A stretch of DNA of 64,000 nt. Source: DASVFB01 sp963766345. Lineage in GTDB: Bacteria > Actinomycetota > Thermoleophilia > Gaiellales > Gaiellaceae. Both the position numbers and the translations under genes were made by a program. This document shows, piece by piece, positions 24,341-32,094 of the stretch; within the stretch, counting starts at the first letter, position 1, and each line of letters opens with the position of its first letter. Location: assembly GCA_963766345.1 (NCBI GenBank), contig CAVXZL010000015.1:62001-126000 (forward strand). The letters run 5' to 3'. Below the pieces are notes generated by a model, which saw only the letters and a list, made by a program, of their open reading frames with translations, was not told the DNA's origin and searched no databases.

Positions 24341-25351
24341 TCAGTCGGCGAGCGGCAGCGTGAAGGCAACCCGTGCGCCGCCGGCGCTGCGGTTTTCCGC
24401 CCAGATCGTGCCGCCGTGCGCGCGCACGAGCCCCTGCGCGACCGCGAGCCCGATGCCGGCGCCGCCGGTCGAGCGCGTCCTCGACTCGTCGTCGCGCCAG
24501 AAGAGGTCGAACATGCGGCGGCCGGCCAGGCGCGTGAGCCCTGTTCCGGTGTCCTCGACCGCGACGAGGAGACGGCCGCCCGCCGGCTCGACCACGACCG
24601 AGACCGTGCCGCCGTCGGGCGTGTGGCGCACGGCGTTCGCGAGCAGGTTGAGCAGCACGCGCTCGACCTTCTCCGGCGCCATTCGCACAGGGACGTCGAC
24701 GTGCGGCGTCCGCGCCTCGAGGCGGATGTTCCGCGTCTCCGCCTCGGCGCGAACCGTGCCGAGCGAGCTCGCGATAAGTTCGTCGAGCGAGCCGTCGCGC
24801 AGATCGAGCGTGACGGCGCCCGCGTCGATGAGCGCGACCTCGAAGAGATCGTTCACGAGCGATGTGAGGATGCGCAGCTGCTCGCGGATCAACGGCAGGT
24901 ACTCGTCGGGCGCCGCGAGCCCATCCTCAACCGCCTCGACCATTGCCCCTAACGACGCGAGCGGCGTACGGAGATCGTGGCTCGCCCATGCGACCAGCTC
25001 GCGCCGCGCATCGAAGAGCTGCTCGATGTTCGCAGCCATTTCGTTGAAGGCCGTGCTCAGCTCGACGAGCTCGCTCGGCCCCGACTCGGAGGCGCGCGCG
25101 GTCAAGTCGCCGCGCGCGAGCTGCGCCGAAGCGACACGGAGCTGCTCGAGCGGATGCAGGATCCGGCGCGCGAGCAGCAGTGCGCCCGCCAGCCCGGCGA
25201 GCGCGGATGCGACCGCCACCGAAACGATCTTCTTCTCGTCGTGCATGCCGAGCATCACCCAGCCGGACGAGAGCACGACGGCGAGCGGAAGGCACACCGC
25301 CGCGAGCACGAGCACGGCGAGCTGCACGCGCAACGTCGGCAGGCGCCTCAT
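24341..25351 (-). CDS. Two-component sensor histidine kinase
   Basis: The 336-residue kinase starts at ATG 25351, overlapping the response-regulator stop (ATGA). Two membrane helices (LAVLVLAAVCLPLAVVLSSG and VSVAVASALAGLAGALLLA) enclose only a short extracytoplasmic loop, so it probably senses within the membrane. A HAMP domain follows (RILHPLEQLRVASAQLARGD). Then come the H-box LVAWASHDLRTPLASLGAMV with the phosphorylatable His near 138, N-box LLNLLANAVRHTPDGG, G1 VAVEDTGTGL, F-box MFDLFWR and G2 GGAGIGLAVAQGL. The signal is unknown. It ends at the terminator shared with the phytase-like gene. Confidence 0.93.
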   Translation of the reverse strand: MRRLPTLRVQLAVLVLAAVCLPLAVVLSSGWVMLGMHDEKKIVSVAVASALAGLAGALLLARRILHPLEQLRVASAQLARGDLTARASESGPSELVELSTAFNEMAANIEQLFDARRELVAWASHDLRTPLASLGAMVEAVEDGLAAPDEYLPLIREQLRILTSLVNDLFEVALIDAGAVTLDLRDGSLDELIASSLGTVRAEAETRNIRLEARTPHVDVPVRMAPEKVERVLLNLLANAVRHTPDGGTVSVVVEPAGGRLLVAVEDTGTGLTRLAGRRMFDLFWRDDESRTRSTGGAGIGLAVAQGLVRAHGGTIWAENRSAGGARVAFTLPLAD

Positions 25352-26028
25352 GCTCGCAACCGGTAGCCGACGCCCCACACCGTCTCGAGCAGTTGCGGGC
25401 GCGACGGATCGCGCTCGACCTTTTCTCTGAGGCGCCGCATGTGCACGGTGACCGTGCCCGTGTCGAGCGCGGACGAGTAACCCCACACGCGGTGCATCAA
25501 CTGGTCGCGCGAGAAGACACAGTTCGGATTCGACGCGAGGAACCACAGCAGCTCGAACTCCCTCGCCGTGAGCTGGAGCAGCTCGCCGTCGCGCAGCACC
25601 TCGTGCTTCGTCACGTCGATCACCAGCGGGCCGACGGCGACGGACGTCTGCGGCGGCGCCGCAGGACGCACGCGCCGGAGCACCGTCTTCACGCGCGTCG
25701 CGAGCTCACGCGGCGAGAACGGCTTCGTCACGTAGTCGTCCGCGCCGAGCTCGAGCCCGACGATGCGGTCCGATTCCTCGCCCCGCGCCGTGACGAGGAT
25801 CACCGGCAGCTCCGACGTCGAGCGGATCCAGCGGCAGAGCGCGAGCCCGTCCGTCTCACCGGGGAGCATCACGTCGAGAAGGACGAGGTCGGGTTGCTCG
25901 TCCTCGATCTTCGTTCGCGCCTCGTCGCCGCTCGCGGCGGTGACGACGCGATGGCCGTCGCGCTCGAGGTAGCGCCGGACGACGTCGAGGACGATCGGCT
26001 CGTCGTCGACCACGAGCACCGAGGTCAT
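25348..26028 (-). CDS. OmpR/PhoB-type response regulator
   Basis: This 226-residue regulator starts at ATG 26028 (TSVLVVDDEPIVLDVVRRYL). The receiver has the acidic pair DDE, the phosphoacceptor Asp in PDLVLLDVMLPGE near residue 51, Thr in VILVTARGEES and Lys in DDYVTKPFSP. The C-terminal 100 residues form a winged helix (LLQLTAREFELLWFLASNPN, VFSRDQLMHRVWGYSSALDT, VTVHMRRLREKVERD). It is followed by its kinase with a 4-nt overlap. It is divergent from the lactonase-like gene at 26182, a possible target. Confidence 0.94.
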   Translation of the reverse strand: MTSVLVVDDEPIVLDVVRRYLERDGHRVVTAASGDEARTKIEDEQPDLVLLDVMLPGETDGLALCRWIRSTSELPVILVTARGEESDRIVGLELGADDYVTKPFSPRELATRVKTVLRRVRPAAPPQTSVAVGPLVIDVTKHEVLRDGELLQLTAREFELLWFLASNPNCVFSRDQLMHRVWGYSSALDTGTVTVHMRRLREKVERDPSRPQLLETVWGVGYRLRA

Positions 26029-26181
26029 GCCGCCACTCTGCCCACGCGTCACTGTCGCGTTGAGCGTGTCGGCGTTACACATTTCTTAAATCGGCGCCGC
26101 GGAGTTCCGAGAATCGTAAGACGCGTACGCGTGCCCCGCGCTTACCGTCGCTTCGGTCATCGAAGCCGAGGAGGCATGCAC

Positions 26182-27300
26182 ATGAGACATCGTCCAGCGG
26201 CTGCAATCTTGCTCGCAGCCTTGACCGCGCTCTTCGTCGGCCAGGCGGCGGGCGCGCATACGACGGACGCGAACAAGGACGCGGTGTTCGTCCAGACGAA
26301 CGAGCTGGCCGGCAACCGGGTCGTCGTCTACGACCGCGCGAAGGACGGGACGCTCACGCCGGCGGGCAGCTACGCGACGGGCGGTCTCGGCGGTGCCGCG
26401 GCGCCGGGAACCGAGACCGATCGCATCGCGTCGCAGGGCTCGCTCGTCTACGACCGCGAGCACAAGCTGCTCTTCGCCGTGAACGCGGGCAGCAACTCGG
26501 TCTCGACGTTCAGCGTCGACGGCGACACGCTCTCGCTCGAGAACGTCGTGCCGTCAGGAGGCCAGTTCCCGGCGAGCATCGGCGTGCACCACGATCTCGT
26601 GTACGTCCTGAACGCGGGCGGCCCGGGAACCGTGCAGGGCTTCCGCATCGGCGACGACGGGCTGACGCCGATCGCCGGCTCAACGCGCACACTCGGTCTC
26701 GCCAACACGACGCCGCCGTTCTTCCTCACGTCGCCGGGCCAGGTCGGCTTCTCGCCCGACGGGCGCCAGTTGCTCGTGACGACGAAGGGAAGCACGAGCT
26801 CGATCGACGTCTTCCAGGTCGAGCACGACGGCCTGCTCTCGCCGACGTTCGTGGCGAACCCATCCGCGACGCCGGTTCCGTTCGCCTTCACGTTCGCGCA
26901 CGGCAGGCTCGTGAGCGGTGAGGCCGGCGCGAGCTCGGTCACGACGTACCGGCTCGAGCACGACGGCACGCTCAGCGGCGCGAAGTCGGCGAGCGACGGG
27001 CAGGCCGCGCTGTGCTGGATCCAGCGTGTCGGCAAGTTCTTCTACGTCTCGAACACGGGCAGCAACACGCTCAGCTCGTTCACGATCGAGGGCGGGCAGC
27101 CGACGCTGCTTCAGGCGATCGCGGCGACGACGGGGCCCGGCCCGATCGACCTCACCTCGCCGAAGGCCACACGGTTCCTGTACGCGGAGACGGGCAGCGG
27201 GACCGTCGAGGAGTACGCCGTCGACGGCGACGGGACGCTGACGCACCTCGGCACCGTCACCGGCCTGCCGCCGGGGATCGAGGGCATCGCCTCGAACTAG
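26182..27300 (+). CDS. Exported lactonase-like beta-propeller protein
   Basis: ATG 26182 is preferred over 26176 because it leaves 7 nt after the GAGGAGG site. The 372-residue protein has a signal peptide (RPAAAILLAALTALFVGQAA). Seven propeller-type repeats follow, each with the pattern 'VYDR..DGTLTPAGSY' (NRVVVYDRAKDGTLTPAGSY, STFSVDGDTLSLENVVPSGG, TYRLEHDGTLSGAKSA, SFTIEGGQPTLLQAI, EEYAVDGDGTLTHLG). The pattern is that of the 6-phosphogluconolactonase-like (lactonase, PF10282) family. Export argues against a role in the pentose phosphate pathway. The substrate is unknown. A 13-bp-stem terminator follows. Confidence 0.88.
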   Translation: MRHRPAAAILLAALTALFVGQAAGAHTTDANKDAVFVQTNELAGNRVVVYDRAKDGTLTPAGSYATGGLGGAAAPGTETDRIASQGSLVYDREHKLLFAVNAGSNSVSTFSVDGDTLSLENVVPSGGQFPASIGVHHDLVYVLNAGGPGTVQGFRIGDDGLTPIAGSTRTLGLANTTPPFFLTSPGQVGFSPDGRQLLVTTKGSTSSIDVFQVEHDGLLSPTFVANPSATPVPFAFTFAHGRLVSGEAGASSVTTYRLEHDGTLSGAKSASDGQAALCWIQRVGKFFYVSNTGSNTLSSFTIEGGQPTLLQAIAATTGPGPIDLTSPKATRFLYAETGSGTVEEYAVDGDGTLTHLGTVTGLPPGIEGIASN

Positions 27301-27309
27301 GAAACGCAA

Positions 27310-27343
27310 GAGCGCGCGGGGGAACGAGGTCCCCCGCGCGCTC
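27310..27343. terminator. Strong bidirectional terminator
   Basis: A perfect 13-bp stem (GAGCGCGCGGGGG / CCCCCGCGCGCTC) with an 8-nt loop lies between the convergent lactonase-like and dimethylformamidase-like genes. Confidence 0.75.
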
Positions 27344-27364
27344 GGCGCGGCGCGTGCGGCGTCT

Positions 27365-28669
27365 CTACCCCTCGTGTGCCAGCCGTGTCCACACGTTCGA
27401 GACGACCTGCGCCACCTGCGGGTTGCCGATCGAGCCGCCGAGGCTGAAGGCGCCGGCCGCGAAGACCTGCGCGCCGTTCTTCGTCTCGTAGTAGCTCATC
27501 TCACCCGTCATGCCCTTGCCGAAGACGTCCGGGATCGTGGCCAGCACCGCCAGCCCGCGCGGCGAGGAGGAAGCCCGGTGATCGATCTCGATTCCCCCGA
27601 ACGAGAACTTGTCGCCGCTCTTCAATCCAGTGCCGTCGAAGATCCAGGCGAGGGACGGCGGGTAGCGCAGGATGTACGGCTGCCCGCCGTACTTCAGCTG
27701 GTTCCAGCCGATGTACTGCACGCCGACGAGCGCCGCCTCGGGCCGGCCGAGGTTCCGCCACGTGTCGATGCGGTGCATCGTGTCGCCGGTGATGTCGACG
27801 CGGCAGAAGAAGTTGTTCGCCGCCAGGAACATCAGGTTGCCGCCGCGGTCGCGGTAGTCGGTCACGACGTCGTACTCGTGCGTCGTCACGTACTCGTGAT
27901 GACCCTCGAAGATGATCAGGTCGTAGTGACGCGCGAGGTCGGCGCCGCTGCGAATCTGCTTCAGCTCGCGGTCGGACAGGTAGTCGACGTCGTGCTGCGT
28001 CGCGATGAGCCAGCGCAGGAAGGGCTCCTCGTAGTTGCGGTAGTGGCGAGGCGTGCCGCGGTTCTCGAAGGGCCGGTGCAGCTTCGCGGTGTGATGGCTC
28101 CAGTTGCCGTACCACGTGTCGGGCTTGCCGTCGTGGTCGTCGTCGCGGAGGTTGTACGCCTGCCACGTCTGCGTCGGGAAGACGACGGCGACGCGGTGCT
28201 CGCCGAGCCGGAGCGGGCGCAGCACGAAGGGCGCGTAGCCGATGCGGCCTCGTGCGTCCTCGAGTTGCGCGTAGTAGAAGCCGGTCGCCCAGCGCCCGAT
28301 GCGAACGCGCGTCTCGCGGCCCGCGACGACGTTGCCGAGGCGCCGGATCCCGCTGACCGGATCGCCGGCCATCGTGTCGTTGCCGCGGACGTGCTCCGTC
28401 TCCGTTCCGGCGTGGAAGAACTGCAGCGTGACGTTCTTCGCGTTCGACCACATGGCGAGCCGAGCGACGTCGCCCGGCCGGTAGCTCTCGAGCGTGAACG
28501 CGGCCTGCACGGTCGGCCGCTGCGCCGGGCGCTGGCCGAGGTCGATGCCGATCAGGTCGTCGTCGTCCGCGCCCTCGATCGGATGTGTCAGCGGCGCCGC
28601 TGCGGCTCCGAGGACGACGAGCACGCAGGCGATCAGTGCGAGTGCGATATGGCGGGCCGTGGCGTTCAT
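27365..28669 (-). CDS. Exported N,N-dimethylformamidase beta-subunit-like protein
   Basis: The 434-residue protein starts at ATG 28669 with a signal peptide (RHIALALIACVLVVLGAAAA). The mature part matches the DMFase large-subunit C-terminal domain (PF20254). It has an N-terminal beta-sandwich (FTLESYRPGDVARLAMWSNA, TGFYYAQLEDARGRIGYAPF), then VAVVFPTQTWQAYN, LRWLIATQHDVDYLSDREL, LIIFEGHHEYVTTHEYDVV and NLMFLAANNFFCRVDI. Real dimethylformamidases are cytoplasmic iron enzymes. This exported homologue probably has another substrate. Its upstream region is shared with the USP-UbiB gene and contains four CTAA-type boxes. Confidence 0.85.
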   Translation of the reverse strand: MNATARHIALALIACVLVVLGAAAAPLTHPIEGADDDDLIGIDLGQRPAQRPTVQAAFTLESYRPGDVARLAMWSNAKNVTLQFFHAGTETEHVRGNDTMAGDPVSGIRRLGNVVAGRETRVRIGRWATGFYYAQLEDARGRIGYAPFVLRPLRLGEHRVAVVFPTQTWQAYNLRDDDHDGKPDTWYGNWSHHTAKLHRPFENRGTPRHYRNYEEPFLRWLIATQHDVDYLSDRELKQIRSGADLARHYDLIIFEGHHEYVTTHEYDVVTDYRDRGGNLMFLAANNFFCRVDITGDTMHRIDTWRNLGRPEAALVGVQYIGWNQLKYGGQPYILRYPPSLAWIFDGTGLKSGDKFSFGGIEIDHRASSSPRGLAVLATIPDVFGKGMTGEMSYYETKNGAQVFAAGAFSLGGSIGNPQVAQVVSNVWTRLAHEG

Positions 28670-28738
28670 GCGAACCTCCGTGTGCTGCGCCGCCTGTCGG
28701 CGGCGCGGTGGCTGGTTCGCTCACGCTCGGTTGAGGCG

Positions 28739-28777
28739 CTAATCGGCCCTTAAGCGGTGACTAATCGTTCGCTAATC
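28739..28777. promoter_or_regulatory. Four 11-bp phased boxes (CTAATC type)
   Basis: On the plus strand CTAATCG (28739), TTAAGCG (28750), CTAATCG (28761) and CTAATCC (28772) start exactly 11 bp apart. The array ends 15 bp before a -10-like GAATAG (28792-28797), which lies 8 nt before the GTG of the USP-UbiB gene. That geometry suits activation by an OmpR-family regulator from the -35 region. Confidence 0.65.
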
Positions 28778-28805
28778 CGCTCCCTGTGGTCGAATAGCGG
28801 CCGGG

Positions 28806-30760
28806 GTGAAGGTCGTCGTCGCAACCGATCGGTCCGAGACCGCGCGCAAGGCCGTCGCGTGGGCGGCCGATCTCGCGCGCCGCCCCGACGGCGAGCTCGT
28901 GCTGCTCCAGGTGCTGACCGCGCCCGTCGAGGGCGCCGAGGATGCGCTCGCGGGAGACGCCGCCGAGCTGAACGGCGCACGGTCGATCGTCAAGGTCGAT
29001 CCCGACATCGCAGGCGCCGTCGTCCGGGCCGTCGACGAGGAGCAGGCCGACGTGCTCGTCGTCGGCAACGCGGGCATGGGCGGACGAAAGGAGTTCCTGC
29101 TCGGCAACATCCCGAACCGCATCTCGCACGCGGCGCGCTGCACCGTCGTCATCGTCAACACGACCGACGGCGCCGTCCCGAAGCCCGAGCCGGAGCACGT
29201 CGAGGACGCGGGACTGCTGCGCCGCGCGACCCACATCGCGCGCGTCTTCGCCCGCTTCGGGCTCGACTCACGCGCAGCAGCATCGGCCGCGGACCGCGCG
29301 AGGCGGCTTCGCTCCGCGCTCGAAGAGCTCGGCCCGACGTTCGCGAAGCTCGGTCAGATCCTCTCGACGCGGCCGGACCTCGTCCCGCCCGACGTCGTCG
29401 ACGAGCTGGCGAAGCTGCAGGACGACGTCGCGCCGCTGACCGAGTCCGAGATCGTCCACGTGATGGAACAGGAGCTGCAGGTGCCGTGGGAGGACGTCTT
29501 CGAGTCGATCGAGCCGGCGCCGCTCGCGGCCGGGACGATCGGCCAGGTGCACCGCGCGACGCTCGAGAACGGCGAGCACGTCATCGTCAAGGTGCAGCGG
29601 CCGCGCGCCCGAGAGGAGATCACCCGCGACCTCGGTCTGCTCGAGCTCTTCGCCGAGAAGGCGCTCGAGCGCGAGGCGCTGCGCGGCGCCGTGGACATCC
29701 CGGCGCTCGTGCAACACCTTTCCGACTCGCTGAGGCGCGAGCTCGACTTCCTTCAGGAGGCGGAGCACATCGAGCGCATGCGTGAGGTGCTCGCGCCGTA
29801 CACGCGGCTCGCCGTGCCGCGGCCTCTACCGCGACCTGTCGACGTCGCGGCTGCTCGTGCTCGAGTTCGTCGACGGGGCGCCGCTCCGCGAGTCGGTCGA
29901 CAGCCCCGAGCGTCGCGAGGCCGGGCGCCAGCTGCTCGAGGCGTTCTACAAGCAGGTGCTGATCGAGGGCTTCTTCCACGCCGATCCGCACCCGGGCAAC
30001 CTGCTGTGGACCGGCGAGAAGATCGTGCTGCTCGACCTCGGCATGGTCGGCGAGCTCGGGCCCGAGGCGCGCGAGCTGCTGATCGTCCTGCTGCTCGCGT
30101 TCGCGCGGAACGACCCGCAGTTCCTCTCCGAGGCGGTGCTGATGCTCGGCGGCGACGACCGGCGCGCCGACATCGACATGGAGGCGCTCGAGCGCGACTT
30201 CTCCGAGTTCATTGAGCGCTTCCACGTCGCTTCGCTGCAGGACATCGAGATCGGCCCGATGCTCGACGGGATGATCCGCATCGCCGCGGCGCACGGCATC
30301 CGCCTGCCCGCATCGCTTGCGTTGAGCGGCAAGGCGTTCGGGCAGGTGCAGCTCGCGATCGCGGAGCTCGATCCGTCGCTGAACCCGTTCCAGGTCGTCG
30401 GGGACTTCCTCGCGCGGAACGTGCGCGACCGGGTGATCCGGCAGGCCGATCCGCAGCGCTGGTTCTACGAGGGGCAGAAGCTCAAGCTGCGCGCGACGCG
30501 GCTGATCGAGGCGATCGAGCGGGCGACCGGCGCGCGTCCCGGGCCGAAGCTGCAGGTCGACTTCCTCGGCTCGACGGGACATCGAGCAGGCGATCAGCCG
30601 CGCGGGCCGGCGGCTTGCGCTCGCGGCGCTCGCAGCGGCGAGCCTCGTCGGCAGCGCGATGACCGCGGCGACCTCGACCGCGAACTGGGTGCCCATCGTG
30701 TTCGGCATCGCCGGCGCCATGATCGGCGCATGGCTCCTCGTCGACGTCGCCCGTCGTTAG
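28806..30760 (+). CDS. Universal stress protein fused to ABC1/UbiB-type kinase (two frameshifts)
   Basis: Residues 1-112 form a complete UspA domain (MKVVVATDRSETARKAVAWA ... ADVLVVGNAGMGGRKEFLLG ... CTVVIVNT). The rest is an ABC1/UbiB atypical kinase: FAKLGQILSTRPDLVPP (KxGQ), PLAAGTIGQVHRA (Ala-rich loop), VIVKVQRP (Lys), FFHADPHPGNLLW (catalytic loop) and IVLLDLGMVGEL (metal Asp). It ends in a membrane segment (WVPIVFGIAGAMIGAWLLVD). The reading needs two frame changes. One extra base at about 29822 moves VPR to LYRDLSTSRLLVLEF. One extra G at 30576-30578 moves FLGST to DIEQAISRAGRRLALAAL. Corrected length is about 650 residues. Either sequence error or real inactivation is possible. GTG 28806 lies 8 nt after a -10-like box. 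Confidence 0.85.
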
Positions 30761-30846
30761 CGCGCGCGGCGCAGCCGTCGGTCGAGCAGGTACGCGCCGA
30801 CGGCCATCACCCAACCGAGCACGAGCCGCTCCAGCCGCCGCTTCAC
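30757..30846 (-). CDS. Possible 29-residue membrane peptide
   Basis: A short frame from GTG 30846 encodes 29 residues with a hydrophobic core (LVLGWVMAVGAYLL) flanked by Arg/Lys-rich ends (KRRLERL and DRRLRRAR), like a single-pass membrane peptide. A -10-like TACGAT (30858-30853) ends 6 nt before the GTG, so a leaderless transcript is plausible. Upstream is a small inverted repeat (30862-30879, CCGCGTC / GACGCGG). The stop is interleaved with the TAG of the UbiB-type gene in TTAG. No homology is claimed. Confidence 0.35.
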   Translation of the reverse strand: MKRRLERLVLGWVMAVGAYLLDRRLRRAR

Positions 30847-30860
30847 ACGACGATCGTATT

Positions 30861-31320
30861 GCCGCGTCCGCAGACGCGGGACGATGCCATTGCCGTGGAA
30901 CCCTGCATCGTCGTCATCGCGACGATCGCCAAAGTGCTTTCCCTGGCCGCGAATAGCGCGACGGCATCGTTCGTCATTCTCAACGTGGGACGTTATGCGC
31001 CGCCTCTCCATCTCTCGTGCTCGGGGGTCACTGCACGTTGGTGACGCGGCTTCAGCAGACGAAGATGTCGCAGTTCGGCCTGACGCGCCGGCGGCTGGCC
31101 GACCTGAAGGCTGCGGGCAGCGATGTCTCGTCTTCCTCGGTGACATACGCGGGACGCACGGTGACCTTGGGGTCGGGCGCGCACGTCTCGCGGCGCCTCG
31201 CCCGCGTTCTCCACGTGTTCGCTCTGATCGTCCGGGCGTACGTCTAGATGCTGCGCGGACGCTCTGGGATCCGTTCCTCGAGCACTGGCGCCGGGCAATC
31301 GTCTCTTCGCTCGCTGCTCC
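30861..31320. other. 460-bp stretch without a convincing gene
   Basis: Short frames exist on both strands here (for example a 76-codon plus frame ending at 31247), but none has a ribosome binding site, family resemblance or consistent codon use. It contains the small inverted repeat at 30862-30879 and otherwise nothing I can identify. It may be decayed coding sequence behind the frameshifted UbiB-type gene. Confidence 0.4.
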
Positions 31321-32028
31321 CTAGGCGGCAGTCACCGCCCACGATCCCTGAAGCCAGAAGTCACCCACTGTCACGGACGTGATTCCGATCCCGAAGCCCC
31401 GCAGCGCCGTTGCCGCGCACGAGGGGTCGTTCGTGTGCGCGGGGTTGAAGACGCACACCCCCGAGACGTTCGCGCCGTCGGCCTCGTAGAGGCACAGGTG
31501 GCCCGGTTGAGCCATCGGGTTGGTCGGCGTTCCCGGACACTCGGACGGCGGGGTCGCTCCGAGCTCGATGTAGTGGACCGTCGGGAAGTCCGCCATGACC
31601 CACCCGAACGACACTCCCTCCTGCGCGATCGAGTCCGCGTCGGAAGCCGTGCCGCCGGGCGCAAACATGCCCTTGGCCGTCTTGCCGCTCGGGAGCGCAT
31701 TGTTGTACGGCCACGGGTCGCCCACGGCGCCCTTGTCGCCCTTCGGCCCCTGCGGGCCGGTCGCGCCCTGCGGGCCGGCGGCGCCCTGCGGGCCGGCCGC
31801 GCCCTGCGGCCCTGCCTCGCCCTGCACGCCTCTCGGTCCAGCGTTGCCCTTCAACGCGATCAAGGCACTCTTCGACATGTCGACCTTCTGGAGCGATCCG
31901 TTGACGACGTGCTGAGAGCTGATGCTGTTCCTGGGAATCTTTAAAGCCGCGTAGCCCGTCCCGCCCAAGGCGACGAACAGTGCGATGAGCGCGATGACCA
32001 TGGACGGCGTCGGCCTGACCTTCCGCAT
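31321..32028 (-). CDS. Exported collagen-like protein
   Basis: The 235-residue protein starts at ATG 32028, 8 nt after GGAGG. The N-terminal anchor MRKVRPTPSMVIALIALFVA continues LGGTGYAA, a signature I associate with large Thermoleophilia protein families. A short alpha/beta segment (IPRNSISSQHVVNGSLQKVD) follows. Residues 64-105 are eleven-plus Gly-X-Y collagen triplets (GPQGAAGPQGATGPQGPKGD), and the C-terminal half is globular with four cysteines (SECPGTP, HLCLYE, SGVCVF, PSCAAT). It is probably a trimeric surface or extracellular protein. The collagen part is mirrored at DNA level by 18-bp tandem repeats. Confidence 0.88.
   Translation of the reverse strand: MRKVRPTPSMVIALIALFVALGGTGYAALKIPRNSISSQHVVNGSLQKVDMSKSALIALKGNAGPRGVQGEAGPQGAAGPQGAAGPQGATGPQGPKGDKGAVGDPWPYNNALPSGKTAKGMFAPGGTASDADSIAQEGVSFGWVMADFPTVHYIELGATPPSECPGTPTNPMAQPGHLCLYEADGANVSGVCVFNPAHTNDPSCAATALRGFGIGITSVTVGDFWLQGSWAVTAA
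31749..31820. repeat. 18-bp tandem repeats encoding Gly-X-Y triplets
   Basis: Three near-identical units beginning CCTGCGGGCCGG, plus a degenerate fourth, each 18 bp long (six codons, two collagen triplets). They are a likely site of slippage and length variation between strains. Confidence 0.75.
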
Positions 32029-32094
32029 CGCTGACACCTCCTCAGTTCATCCTCTGCACACGATGCGGCGTCGCACATCCGCGGATTCACTGGT

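Noticed and set aside
31017..31247. A 76-codon plus-strand frame in the gap after the UbiB-type gene
   Set aside because: No ribosome binding site, no resemblance to a family, and a mixed composition unlike neighbouring genes.
31749..31820. Regular direct repeats that could suggest a CRISPR array
   Set aside because: The units are contiguous 18-bp codon repeats within a collagen-like reading frame and have no spacers.
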